This document shows positions 35,214 through 44,112 of a DNA stretch of 64,000 nucleotides, one piece after another. Where the stretch lies: the NCBI GenBank assembly GCA_964565945.1, contig CAZMGY010000019.1, positions 69,460 through 133,459 on the forward strand. The letters are read 5' to 3'. The stretch comes from CAZMGY01 sp964565945 [NCBI: uncultured bacterium]. GTDB taxonomy: Bacteria; GCA-001730085. Numbering within the stretch: the first letter of the stretch is position 1; each line of letters begins with the position of its first letter. The notes below the pieces were generated by a model. The model was not told the origin of the DNA, made no database searches, and was given only the letters and a program-made list of their open reading frames with translations. A program made the position numbers and the translations under genes.

Positions 35214-36374
35214 TTATTTCGTCTTTTGAAGCTCGTTTTGGATTAGGTGAATAAGTCTGTGGCCCAGGTGTTTAGGGGTGAATTGTGAGTTGAACAGTTG
35301 ATGGGCTTTATGGGCAAGAGAGCTACGGAGTTCTTTGTTGTGATAAAGTTGTTTAATGGCTTTTGCTAGGGCCACGGGATCGTCCGGAGGTGTTAGAAGA
35401 GCTGTTTCATTATCGGTGAGAATTTCTCGTGATGCGGTGGTGTCCATGGTAATAATCGGTTTTTTCATGGCCATTAAGCTGTAGACTTTGATAGGAATTA
35501 CCATTTGAGCTTTTTCGGTGGTTCCAAAAATACCTAAACCCACGTCGGATTTCTCGTATAGGGCTGGCAATTCTTGCAGCGGGAGATAAGGTTTAAAGCT
35601 AATGTTGCGTGTTTGCAGTTGTTGAGTTAATTGAACTATGGATTCAAAAGTTTGGCCTTTGCCGACAAGGGTTAGACGAATTTTGGGAAAATCTTCCAAG
35701 TGTTTAGCGGCCTGAATGATGGTTTTGATGCCATGAAGGGGGACGTAGGTCCCAACAAAAAGAATCTCAAAAAAATCTGTTTCTTCAGATACTGCGGTTT
35801 TGGCTGGTTTAAAAATATCGGGATCTTCACCCACATATAAAGACTTTATTTTTTCGGGATCAATCTGAAAGGTATTGGCAATATGATGGGCATGAGCTTG
35901 GGTGTCGGACAAAACAAGCCTTGCTTGCTGAAGTGATACACGATCGACCCAATGAAGAAGTTTAGCCTCGCAACTGTTGGGATTAATAGCTTGACGATCA
36001 ATCACAGCTGTTTCATGATTCATCACAAAACTATCAAAAATAATTGGTTTGTTGAAGAGCTTGCCAATCAGGGAAGCGACTAAGACATCAAACTGATAGG
36101 GGTGTCCAATCATGATGGCGTCAATGCGGTAGACGATCAGACGATGAATAAGCTGGATACTCAGGAAGGCATACGTCCAAAATATTTTGCAGATGAACAT
36201 CAGCCAGGCCAGCCCAAGCTGCCATTTGGCAGGCTTAGGGGAAGAGAATTTTAATTTGACATCAGGCTTTAAACAAGGTTTGACGAAATCCACGCCTTGC
36301 TGTTCGAGGCCTTTGAGAATCACGCGATTGCGTATGTATTGTTGACGGCAATGCCCAAAATAGCAAAGTCTCAT
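35214..36374 (-). CDS. Glycosyltransferase family 4-like
   Basis: 386 residues. GT-B fold: N-terminal half with YFGHCRQQYIRNR and a hydrophobic helix (WLMFICKIFWTYAFLSIQLIH), then the donor-binding half with LFVGTYVPLHGIKTII, LTLVGKG, YEKSDVGLGIF and the terminal E-containing loop around TDNETALLTPP. It probably adds a sugar from a nucleotide or lipid-linked donor to a surface glycan at the inner face of the membrane. It overlaps the methyltransferase stop by four bases (ATGA) and so is translationally coupled to it. Confidence 0.88.
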   Translation of the reverse strand: MRLCYFGHCRQQYIRNRVILKGLEQQGVDFVKPCLKPDVKLKFSSPKPAKWQLGLAWLMFICKIFWTYAFLSIQLIHRLIVYRIDAIMIGHPYQFDVLVASLIGKLFNKPIIFDSFVMNHETAVIDRQAINPNSCEAKLLHWVDRVSLQQARLVLSDTQAHAHHIANTFQIDPEKIKSLYVGEDPDIFKPAKTAVSEETDFFEILFVGTYVPLHGIKTIIQAAKHLEDFPKIRLTLVGKGQTFESIVQLTQQLQTRNISFKPYLPLQELPALYEKSDVGLGIFGTTEKAQMVIPIKVYSLMAMKKPIITMDTTASREILTDNETALLTPPDDPVALAKAIKQLYHNKELRSSLAHKAHQLFNSQFTPKHLGHRLIHLIQNELQKTK

Positions 36375-37042
36375 AGGGGATTATCCTGACAAGGTCGCGC
36401 CGATACAAGATATTGAAAGGCTAAAAAATTTTTAAGAAAAGGCCAGGCAAAATAAGGAGCCCAGCGATTGATTGGACGAGGTTCTTCGACAAGGCGATAG
36501 GTCGTTGAAAGAGATTCGATCGAAAAATTGGCCTGGCTAAAGAGCTCTTCGACGTTGCGTTTGGTGAAAAAACGTAAATGCGTGCGATCATGAACCCCGC
36601 GATCGCGGTAAGGCCAATAGCCTTTGACAAAAATAGTCCACAGCGAGTCCCAGTGGCGAATATTGGGCAAAGATGCGATCATTTGACCGGAAGGTTTGAG
36701 GTGTGTGCGAAGTGTTTGGAGTAGAGACCATGGATTGATCAAGTGCTCCAAAACATCACCACAAATGATGGTGTCGAAGCGTGTTGTTTTGAGCTCTTGT
36801 GTAAGGTTGAGACGATTAAGATCTCCCTGAATGACACGATCAAGTTTCTTGTGAGCCTCTTGCGCCATGTCGGGACAATATTCGATGCCCGTGACCTGAC
36901 AATCAAAATGCTTTTTAAGAGAAGCTCCGAGTGTTCCGACACTACAGCCGACATCGAGAATGGTTTGAGGATTACCTGTGATAAGAGCCACAAGATCGGA
37001 GCGTTCTCCAGTGTAGGCTGTGTTGAATGGAGTGGTTTTCAT
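36371..37042 (-). CDS. Class I SAM-dependent methyltransferase
   Basis: 223 residues. The SAM-binding glycine motif is ILDVGCSVGTLGASL, followed by VTGIEYCPDMA, then FDTIICGDVLEHL and a late ASLPNIRHW. This order is that of methyltransferase_11/23-like enzymes, common in glycan gene clusters. The acceptor may be a sugar or lipid-linked intermediate. It overlaps both neighbours by four bases. Confidence 0.88.
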   Translation of the reverse strand: MKTTPFNTAYTGERSDLVALITGNPQTILDVGCSVGTLGASLKKHFDCQVTGIEYCPDMAQEAHKKLDRVIQGDLNRLNLTQELKTTRFDTIICGDVLEHLINPWSLLQTLRTHLKPSGQMIASLPNIRHWDSLWTIFVKGYWPYRDRGVHDRTHLRFFTKRNVEELFSQANFSIESLSTTYRLVEEPRPINRWAPYFAWPFLKNFLAFQYLVSARPCQDNPL

Positions 37043-38490
37043 GCTTTCTTTTCTTCCTTTAAGCGATGTAGAATTTGTAACCTTATTTTATGAACGAGTG
37101 GGTGTTCCCACCACAAGATGATTAGGCCATAGGTGAAAAGACTAAGGCCAATGCCTGCTAGCGTAAGCGGTCCTTTCGAGAAGATGCTGTGGACACTGAC
37201 GTATAAGAAGTTCAAAATGATGTTGGCTAGAACAATTGGCCCAAGGGAGCGAATTTGCTTGGGAGCCGAAGGAAACTCTTTGTTGAGAACTTTTAGAACT
37301 ACAGCAAAATCAAGCCATTGAATAAAGGTGATGGCCCAGGCTGCGCCTTTCATATCGTAATGGCGAACCGCAATCGGTATTATGACAAAACCAATGCAGA
37401 GGGAAATAATATTAGCGTAAAACAGGGTTTTGGGAGAACCGATGCTATTAAGCAATGGAGAGTAGGTAGCTAAAAAACAGCGAAAGCAGGCGTACAAACA
37501 AAAGATTTTAAGGATGGGCACCATGCCATACCAGTTGGAGCTAAACAGCGTGCCAATAATGGGTTGGCTAAACTGAGCTAAAGTGATTAAAGCTGGCAAA
37601 AGAACAATCAATAGGCTTTTGAAAATTTGAGTGGTCACAGCTAGCATGCGTGGTCGGTCATGTTGCAGTTCACAATAAATGGGAAAAGCAACGCCATTAA
37701 CGGCATGAATCACCATCATGACAGGTATGGAGGCGAAAGTGAATGCCCAGATATAAAAACCTAGTGCTTGAGCGCTAAGGTATTTGGCGACCACAAAATT
37801 GTCGTATTGCATTTTGCTAAATACAAGAAGGCCTTGACCTAAAATGTATTTCCCATAGGTAATGATGGCGATTAAGATGCGTTTGTGAACTTTTTTAGCT
37901 GAAAAGCGGATTTTGGCAAACATAAAGACGCCCAAACTGTTCACTAAAATAGCTGTGAAGTGGGCGATCAGAAGCATCCAAAAGGAAGAATAAAGCAAAC
38001 ACAAACCTAGTGCCAAAAGAGCATAAGTGGCAATGCTAATCAGTTCGGCAATGGCAATTTGTTTGAATCTATGGTTTCGCTCAAGATAAGCCACTGATAT
38101 TGTTTGGAGGGGCCATATCCAGAGGATAGAGCTAAAAATGAGTAAAATGTTTCCTAAGGGGGGCTTATTAAAAAAACTTTCTAGAGGGTAAGCCAGTAAG
38201 AGTAAAAGAAAAAAGAGGACCGCGTTTAAAGCATAGCTGAAGCACAGAGCTGTGCTTATGATGCGATCTTCGGGGTAAGACTTGTTGTAGACCACAAAAG
38301 TTGCGATTCCAAATTGCCCCAAAAGAGCCATAAAGTCGATAATACTAATACTAAGAGCAATGAGTCCAAAGTCTTCGGGCAAAAAAATACGAGCCAAAAC
38401 GATTTTGGCGATTGTCCGAATAAGGTAGCCACTTATATTTTTGGATAAAAGCCAAAAGCTGTTCGATAAAAGGTTTTCTTTGATGTTCAT
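37039..38490 (-). CDS. Polysaccharide flippase (MOP/Wzx-like)
   Basis: About 483 residues and roughly 12-14 membrane helices. The start (LLSNSFWLLSKNISGYLIRTIAKIV and LARIFLPEDFGLIALS) is typical of the lipopolysaccharide/teichuronic acid flippases of the MOP superfamily. It would move lipid-linked glycan units across the inner membrane. The GTG six codons earlier is possible; I prefer the ATG at 38490, although the GGAG is only one base from it, so the start is uncertain. It is the first gene of the leftward operon and lies 14 bases past an M48 protease relic. Confidence 0.88.
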   Translation of the reverse strand: MNIKENLLSNSFWLLSKNISGYLIRTIAKIVLARIFLPEDFGLIALSISIIDFMALLGQFGIATFVVYNKSYPEDRIISTALCFSYALNAVLFFLLLLLAYPLESFFNKPPLGNILLIFSSILWIWPLQTISVAYLERNHRFKQIAIAELISIATYALLALGLCLLYSSFWMLLIAHFTAILVNSLGVFMFAKIRFSAKKVHKRILIAIITYGKYILGQGLLVFSKMQYDNFVVAKYLSAQALGFYIWAFTFASIPVMMVIHAVNGVAFPIYCELQHDRPRMLAVTTQIFKSLLIVLLPALITLAQFSQPIIGTLFSSNWYGMVPILKIFCLYACFRCFLATYSPLLNSIGSPKTLFYANIISLCIGFVIIPIAVRHYDMKGAAWAITFIQWLDFAVVLKVLNKEFPSAPKQIRSLGPIVLANIILNFLYVSVHSIFSKGPLTLAGIGLSLFTYGLIILWWEHPLVHKIRLQILHRLKEEKKA

Positions 38491-38504
38491 ACTCCAGCAT
38501 TGTA

Positions 38505-38719
38505 TCACTGCTTGGATGGTATGTTCATGAAATGGTGTAACATGGTCTTAATATTATGTTGCAATTGAACATGTGCGATTTCGTGGGCAAGAATACTGGC
38601 AACTTCTTCGGCCGAGGAGGTCTTTTCGACTAGTTCGGATGTGATGGTCGAGCAAGTCGGATTGTTTGTAGAGCAAGAGATGTTGTGTTGCGTCGGAGGT
38701 CAACGATATTGGCTTTCAT
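38505..38719 (-). pseudogene. Relic of an M48-type zinc metalloprotease
   Basis: On the minus strand an AAGGAG site and ATG (38719) open a frame that stops after 30 codons. A second frame then encodes TSELVEKTSSAEEVAS followed by ILAHEIAHVQLQH and TMLHHFMN, and ends at TGA 38505-38507. The HEIAH helix with its LA..LAHE context is diagnostic of M48 peptidases. The upstream catalytic-domain sequence and the frame are lost. It is a short, frameshifted remnant. Confidence 0.65.
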
Positions 38720-38927
38720 AACAGTCTCCTTGAGTTAAACACACATCTGTGCGGCTATTTTATAAGAAATGTGTGAAAGAATCTATTGGTCAATGACTGA
38801 GATTCACGCATATAATGACCCTAAGTGAGAATTGACTAATCACAAACGAAAGAGTGGGATGTGCTTGCTTATTGGGACTTACTTAGAGTGGCTTAAGTTT
38901 TGTAAGGTATAGGGTGGGCTGGTGCGA

Positions 38928-39752
38928 ATGGTGTCTATGATGAAAATTTTGCTTGTACATGTTTGTATTTCGCTTATGATACTGGCGGTCATTTGGACTG
39001 TTCAAGTGCTTATTTATCCCCAGTTCCAGCAGGTACCCCTTTCTCACTTGTTGGCTTATAGCCAATCGCATGCACGATTGATCAGTTGGATTGTAATGTC
39101 CTTGATGGTGTTTGAAGTGATAACTCTTGGATCTCTTTGGGGTTGTGGTGAATCCCGAAGTCTTTGGTTAAGTGTCGCGACAGTGGCTTTGTTGGCTATG
39201 TGGATTCAAACCTTCATGCAGATGGTTCCTCTGCATCAGCAACTTCACGAATATGGACAACCTTCGTTGGATCTGGTAAAGCAGCTAATCAGCTTAAATT
39301 GGTTTTGGACTATTGCGTGGACGATCAAGTCGCTGGCTCTTGTTGCGTTAGCCCTTTTGTTAAGATGGCCTTATCTGAAGCCATCTTTTTGGAAAGATAT
39401 GTCTTGGAGAAGCCCCTTGAATAAGCCCAATGGTATTAGCTCCTGGGTCGAGACAGTGGATTCCCAGAGGGTTTCACCTATTGATTTAAGATCTTTATCG
39501 TCGTCGATTTGGCCACGCATTGAGGCTCACTGGCAGAGGGAAGGCCGTTCCTTTCGACTTCTTCAAGAACAAGGCCGTCAGCGAATCTATGTGTTATGGA
39601 CTAAAGCTTGGGTTTTTCCTGATATCATTTGTTTCAAGTTTATTGACAATCAAATTCATGTGCGCTCGCAAGCGATGTTGGGTTATTCTGACTTCGGTTA
39701 CAACCGTAAAATTTGGGATGCGTTGCAAGATCATTTGGTGGAAACACTGTGA
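38928..39752 (+). CDS. Membrane protein with C-terminal DUF1499 domain
   Basis: About 274 residues. The N-terminal half has four hydrophobic helices (from KILLVHVCISLMILAVIW to ALVALALLLRW). The C-terminal half (about 165-274) matches DUF1499: it begins at DSQRVSPIDL and ends with VRSQAMLGYSDFGYNRK, the family signature. The function is unknown. The ATG at 38928 has AGGGTGGG nine bases upstream; GTG at 38922 and ATGs at 38937/38940 are alternatives. A possible TTGGTC/TATAAT promoter lies at 38786-38816. Confidence 0.8.
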   Translation: MVSMMKILLVHVCISLMILAVIWTVQVLIYPQFQQVPLSHLLAYSQSHARLISWIVMSLMVFEVITLGSLWGCGESRSLWLSVATVALLAMWIQTFMQMVPLHQQLHEYGQPSLDLVKQLISLNWFWTIAWTIKSLALVALALLLRWPYLKPSFWKDMSWRSPLNKPNGISSWVETVDSQRVSPIDLRSLSSSIWPRIEAHWQREGRSFRLLQEQGRQRIYVLWTKAWVFPDIICFKFIDNQIHVRSQAMLGYSDFGYNRKIWDALQDHLVETL

Positions 39753-39801
39753 ATTTTCCACTTGTCAGCAGCCTTGATTAAGTGCATGCGTACGGACACT
39801 T

Positions 39802-39810
39802 TGCTATAAT
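39802..39810 (+). promoter_or_regulatory. Extended -10 element pointing into the sodN 3' end
   Basis: TGCTATAAT with no good -35. The transcript would begin near 39817, pass CCCC-AAA-GGGG and a CTCAAG/CTTGAG pair, and run antisense into sodN, whose stop is at 39915. No ORF follows. It could drive a small or antisense RNA. Confidence 0.35.
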
Positions 39811-39914
39811 TCTCTCAACGAGTCTTAACAAGCGAAATACCCCAAAGGGGGCGAGCAATCACTCAAGAGGATTGATAATTTACTTGAGCTTAGTTAATCA
39901 CTTTCAACAGCAAC

Positions 39915-40367
39915 TTACTGCTTCTTTTTAAAATAACTTTTTTGGAATTGATTCACCAGATCTCGAATGATTTGGGTATGTTTCGGATCTGTGGTTTGTT
40001 TGGCTTTCATAGCATGCACAAGAATGTGATGTAGCCAGGTCAGTTCCTGCTGATATTTAACAAAATCGTTTTTCTTATTCGGAGAAACGGGTTTAATTCG
40101 TTGACACAAAAAATACTTGGCAACAATGTGCTGGATTTTTTCGGCATGTTTCTCTTTGTTAGATACCCAGCGAACTAACTGATTGGGATTGGCTTGGGCA
40201 TTAATGGCCTTCATCGACTTTTCGATGGTGTGAGTGTGTTCGAGTATAAGATTGATCCGAGCTTGATCGTCGTAAATACCACAAGGAATTTCGCAGTGTG
40301 ACCAGGCGAAAGGTTGAGAGGCAAAAAGACATCCAGCAGTGGTTAAGGCCAGCATAAAGTGTTTCAT
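39915..40367 (-). CDS. sodN: Nickel superoxide dismutase with Sec signal peptide
   Basis: Disproportionates superoxide using nickel bound by the N-terminal hook. 150 residues. A 23-residue signal peptide ends FAWS, followed by HCEIPCGIY, an exact HCxxPCGxY nickel hook (His24, Cys25, Cys29 and Tyr32, mature residues 1, 2, 6 and 9). Cleavage after Ser23 fits the -3/-1 rule and would free the required N-terminal His. The rest is the four-helix bundle. The second ATG is six bases from GGAG and is preferred over the one just before it. No sodX-type maturation protease is seen; the signal peptidase could do this job. The mature enzyme would act outside the cytoplasm. Confidence 0.9.
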   Translation of the reverse strand: MKHFMLALTTAGCLFASQPFAWSHCEIPCGIYDDQARINLILEHTHTIEKSMKAINAQANPNQLVRWVSNKEKHAEKIQHIVAKYFLCQRIKPVSPNKKNDFVKYQQELTWLHHILVHAMKAKQTTDPKHTQIIRDLVNQFQKSYFKKKQ

Positions 40368-40408
40368 CATTTTCTCCTATCTGTTTGGGCTAGTTCAGCA
40401 CATGCTTC

Positions 40409-40438
40409 ATTATACGATGGGCGTTTCGTGTTTAGCAA
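40409..40438 (-). promoter_or_regulatory. Promoter for sodN
   Basis: On the minus strand TTGCTA (40438-40433), an 18-base spacer and a perfect TATAAT (40414-40409). The leader to the ATG is about 35 bases. The -35 overlaps one arm of the inverted repeat at 40436-40468. Confidence 0.55.
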
Positions 40439-40468
40439 GTTTTGATCTCCTGAGGGTTGCAAAACTTG
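40436..40468. repeat. Inverted repeat at the sodN promoter, candidate operator
   Basis: CAAGTTTTG (40436-40444) and CAAAACTTG (40460-40468) are exact complements, nine bases each, 15 bases apart. One arm touches the sodN -35, a position suited to repression or activation. It does not match the Fur/Nur box I know closely enough to name it. Confidence 0.5.
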
Positions 40469-40971
40469 TGAATCGAGACAGTTGTAAAATACCACCAAAG
40501 ATCACCTGTCTGGTAAAATACAACGATGCCAATCAATTCAGGCTTTGCTAATCACATTTATACTGAATTTACGCGGTGCTGATTTCTGTATTTAATTCGC
40601 CATGGCACTCTTGGGGGATTTTGCTTGGCATTCCTTTTGGAGTCTTAGTATAGTTCTGGGGGCTTTGCCTTTGCACGGGACAACACAGCTAGGTCTTGTT
40701 TACTTGCATCGGTGTGATTGGTTTGCTAGGATATGAATTCTGGCATAACATGGTTATTGCTTGTAGCGACGGGGTTTATTGGAAGGTGGGGGGAATGTGA
40801 GGCAGTTGATTTTGATCATCTTGCTATTCGCGTGGACAGGGGGGGGGAGGAGCTTTTTGACCAAGGAACTGAAACACGCTTAAAGGTTTGAATTTTGGAG
40901 TTACTTTTCTTGCGTAAGCCAGGGACTTTCATTAGAAATAGAGGCTCACTTAAAAAATAGGAGGTTTAAGT
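40469..40971. other. Decayed intergenic stretch before yajQ
   Basis: About 500 bases without a supported gene. A 44-codon frame at 40602-40736 (ALLGDFAWHSFWSLSIVLG) and another frame just after it (GVIGLLGYEFWHNMVIA) look like membrane-protein fragments in different frames, suggesting a degraded gene. A run of nine G lies at 40839-40847. The last bases hold the AGGAGG of yajQ. Confidence 0.4.
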
Positions 40972-41469
40972 ATGGCGGATTCGTTCTCATTTGATATTTT
41001 TTCGGACGTGGATGATCAAGAGGTGATGAATGCTATGCATCAGGCAAACAAAGAACATTCACAGCGTTTTGACTTAAAAAACACCAATAGCAACATTGAG
41101 TTCAAAAAAGAAGATCATGCCTTGGTGGTGGCTTCGGCCGATAAATACACCCTTAACAGTGTGGTTGAGATTCTAAAAAGTAAGCTGGTGAAACGAGGGG
41201 TTTCATTGAAATCGTTGAACTATGAAAAAATAGAAGATGCTCAGTCGGGTACGGCGCGTCAGCAAATAACATTTCAACAAGGGATTCCGAGCGATAAAGC
41301 CAAAGAAATTGTGAAAGACATTAAAGCGAGCAAGTTAAAAGTGCAAGCACAGATTATGGATCAGAAAGTGCGTGTGTCAGGCAAAAAAAGGGATGATCTT
41401 CAAGAAGTTATGAATATTGTGAAGCAAAAAGACTATGACATTCATGTCGATTTTGGAAATTATAGATAA
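40972..41469 (+). CDS. yajQ: YajQ family nucleotide-binding protein
   Basis: 165 residues, the normal length. It starts MADSFSFDIFSDVD and ends VDFGNYR, with NTNSNIEFKKEDHALVV and VSGKKRDDLQEVM between, all YajQ hallmarks. Members bind c-di-GMP or other nucleotides and act as cytoplasmic effectors; the ligand here is unknown. AGGAGG lies eight bases before the ATG. alaS follows after nine bases. Confidence 0.93.
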   Translation: MADSFSFDIFSDVDDQEVMNAMHQANKEHSQRFDLKNTNSNIEFKKEDHALVVASADKYTLNSVVEILKSKLVKRGVSLKSLNYEKIEDAQSGTARQQITFQQGIPSDKAKEIVKDIKASKLKVQAQIMDQKVRVSGKKRDDLQEVMNIVKQKDYDIHVDFGNYR

Positions 41470-41478
41470 GGTTGAATC

Positions 41479-44112
41479 ATGAAAAGCTCTCAGTTACGCC
41501 AAGCCTACCTTGATTTTTTTAAAACCAAAGAGCACGTGCGCGTGCGCAGTGATCATTTAGTGCCTCAAAAAGATCCGACCTTGCTGTTTACCACGGCAGG
41601 GATGGTTCAGTTTAAGCCTTTATACATGGGAGCTCCGATGACCTATTCGCGTGCTGTTTCGGTGCAAAAATGTTTAAGGGCTGGGGGTAAGGATAGTGAT
41701 TTGGAGAATGTGGGCAAAACATTAAGGCATCACACCTTTTTTGAAATGCTGGGCAATTTTTCGTTTGGAGACTATTTTAAGAGAGAAGCGATCACTTGGG
41801 CTTGGGACTTTATCAATAACACATTGGAACTCCCTACCGACAAACTTTGGGTTTCGGTCTACAAAGATGACGAAGAATCGGCGAAGCTTTGGCTCGATAC
41901 AATAGGTTTCCCTAAAGAGCACTTGGTGTATTTGGGCGATGCCGATAACTTTTGGGGGCCAGCAGGAGGTTCGGGGGCTTGTGGACCTTGTTCGGAACTA
42001 CATATTGATTTAGGCCCAGAGAGAGATCCTTCAGTCCAAGAAGGTGACTTGGAAAATGGTGGCGAACGGTATTTCGAATTTTGGAACTTGGTTTTTCCTC
42101 AGTACAATCAACTGAAAGACGGTTCGCGTGAAGCCCTTGAAAGGCGCGGTATCGACACAGGAATGGGACTAGAGCGTTTGACATTTATTATGCAATATCT
42201 GAATGGAACGGCTCAGAGCAATTACGAGACCGATTTGTTTGCTCCCATTATCGAGAAGGTCTCTGCTATGAGTGGTGTGGCCTATCACAAAGATGCGGCC
42301 ACGGACTATGCGATGCATGTGATTGCCGATCATATTCGTGCGCTAACGTTCACTTTTGCCGAGAACTTGATTCCGTCCAACGAAGGACGAGGCTATGTTT
42401 TGCGTCGTATTTTGCGTCGGGCTTATCGTTTTGGCTCAACCTTGCAACTCAAAGAGCCTTTTTTGTATACTTTGGTGCCGACCGTGGTGTCGATTATGGG
42501 AGAGGTGTATCCCGAAATCAAAGAGGCTCAGGCTCATGTGCAAAATTTAATCCAGGTTGAAGAAGAGTCGTTTCAAAAAACCTTGCAAAGTTGCGAAGTT
42601 TTTCTCGAAGATATTTTATCCGCCAGTGTCGCTCACAAACAAATCTCGGGGCGACACATCTTTAAACTATACGACACGTACGGTCTGCCTTTAGATATGC
42701 TTGCCGATATTGCCGAAGAACGTGGTTATACCATTGACCAGGCTGGTTTTGATGTGCTCATGCAGGAGCAAAAAGAGCGTGCACGCCAAGGATGGTCTGG
42801 AGGTGATAAGGCCTCTATGCTTGACCAGTTTAACGAAATTCTAACAGAGCATGGCGAAACACGCTTTTTGGGTTACCAAAGCATGCAAGCCAACGCTCAG
42901 GTGTTGGCGGTGATTGAGGATAGCGAAGCCGAGCAAAGCTATGTGATCACCGATCAGACGCCCTTTTATGCTGAGTCTGGAGGACAATCGGGAGATCATG
43001 GACGTTTGGTGAGTGCGAGTTCAAACTACGCCATTGTGGATACACAGCAATTTGTGGCTGGATTAAGTGTGCATGTATTTCAGGGGATTCTTAAAGATGT
43101 TGCGGTTGGAGATACAGTCAGTTTGGGGGTTGACTCGGAGCGCCGGCGCAGACTGTCCAATAATCATACGGTCACCCATATTTTGCAAAGTGTGCTCAAA
43201 CAAGAGTTGGGTAATGATATTCGTCAAGCTGGATCTTTGGTCGAAGAGGACTATCTTCGTTTTGATTTTAGTTACTTTGAGGCGATTCCCGAGGAGGCTC
43301 TTCGTTGCATCGAAGATCGTGTGAATCAGTATATTTGGAGCAATGCTACTGTTGCCGTTGATCAGAAAACACTTGATCAAGCGAAAGAGGAAGGTGCTCT
43401 TTCATTTTTTGACGAGAAATACGGCGACACGGTCCGCATGATTTCTGTTGGTGATTTTAGTAAAGAGTTGTGCGGTGGAACGCATGTGCCTCAAACGGGA
43501 CAAATTGGGTTTTTCAAAATCACCAACGAATCTTCGGTGGCGGCAGGAACACGACGGATTACTGCTTTAACAGGAGAGGCCGCGATGCGCAAAGTTTATT
43601 GTCAAGAGAATGTGGTAGCGGGCCTTAAAAAGCAGCTTAAAGCCAGTGAAGATGAATTGTTTGAGCGCGTGGCTCAATTGCAAAAAAATCTTAAGGATGC
43701 CGATAAGCGTTTGCAACAAGCTGCCAAAAATGCTGTGCTTTCAGAATTGGACGATTTAGAAACCGATGTTTTTCAGCATCAAGATGCTTCAGTATGGTCT
43801 AAACTATTGACTGTGTCGGATGGAAGCGTGTTGAAAGATATTCATGATTGTGTGCGTCATAAGCAGGAAGATTGGATTCTGATTTTGGCTGCCAATGTAG
43901 ATGGCAAAGGTCAATTTGTGGTCAGTGTTCCTAAGGAACGTACTAAGCAAGGTTGGCATGCAGGACATATTGTGAAAGCTTTAGCCACCCGCGCTGGTGG
44001 TGGAGGGGGTGGACGTCCTGATTTGGCTCAAGCGGGGTGTAAAGATGCTTCGTCCTTGCCTGATATTATGAAAGATTTGGCCAGTTTGCTATCCGAAGTC
44101 GTTTCAGCTTAG
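41479..44112 (+). CDS. alaS: Alanyl-tRNA synthetase
   Basis: Charges tRNA-Ala. 877 residues, full length. The catalytic domain has TTAGMVQFKPL and the motif 2 and 3 regions (HTFFEMLGNFSFGDYF and GMGLERL). The editing domain has zinc-site histidines in NNHTVTHILQ and CGGTH. The C-terminal C-Ala domain is preceded by a coiled-coil segment, with GGGGGGRPDLAQAG near the end. It is translated together with yajQ. The stop is immediately followed by a gene relic. Confidence 0.97.
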   Translation: MKSSQLRQAYLDFFKTKEHVRVRSDHLVPQKDPTLLFTTAGMVQFKPLYMGAPMTYSRAVSVQKCLRAGGKDSDLENVGKTLRHHTFFEMLGNFSFGDYFKREAITWAWDFINNTLELPTDKLWVSVYKDDEESAKLWLDTIGFPKEHLVYLGDADNFWGPAGGSGACGPCSELHIDLGPERDPSVQEGDLENGGERYFEFWNLVFPQYNQLKDGSREALERRGIDTGMGLERLTFIMQYLNGTAQSNYETDLFAPIIEKVSAMSGVAYHKDAATDYAMHVIADHIRALTFTFAENLIPSNEGRGYVLRRILRRAYRFGSTLQLKEPFLYTLVPTVVSIMGEVYPEIKEAQAHVQNLIQVEEESFQKTLQSCEVFLEDILSASVAHKQISGRHIFKLYDTYGLPLDMLADIAEERGYTIDQAGFDVLMQEQKERARQGWSGGDKASMLDQFNEILTEHGETRFLGYQSMQANAQVLAVIEDSEAEQSYVITDQTPFYAESGGQSGDHGRLVSASSNYAIVDTQQFVAGLSVHVFQGILKDVAVGDTVSLGVDSERRRRLSNNHTVTHILQSVLKQELGNDIRQAGSLVEEDYLRFDFSYFEAIPEEALRCIEDRVNQYIWSNATVAVDQKTLDQAKEEGALSFFDEKYGDTVRMISVGDFSKELCGGTHVPQTGQIGFFKITNESSVAAGTRRITALTGEAAMRKVYCQENVVAGLKKQLKASEDELFERVAQLQKNLKDADKRLQQAAKNAVLSELDDLETDVFQHQDASVWSKLLTVSDGSVLKDIHDCVRHKQEDWILILAANVDGKGQFVVSVPKERTKQGWHAGHIVKALATRAGGGGGGRPDLAQAGCKDASSLPDIMKDLASLLSEVVSA

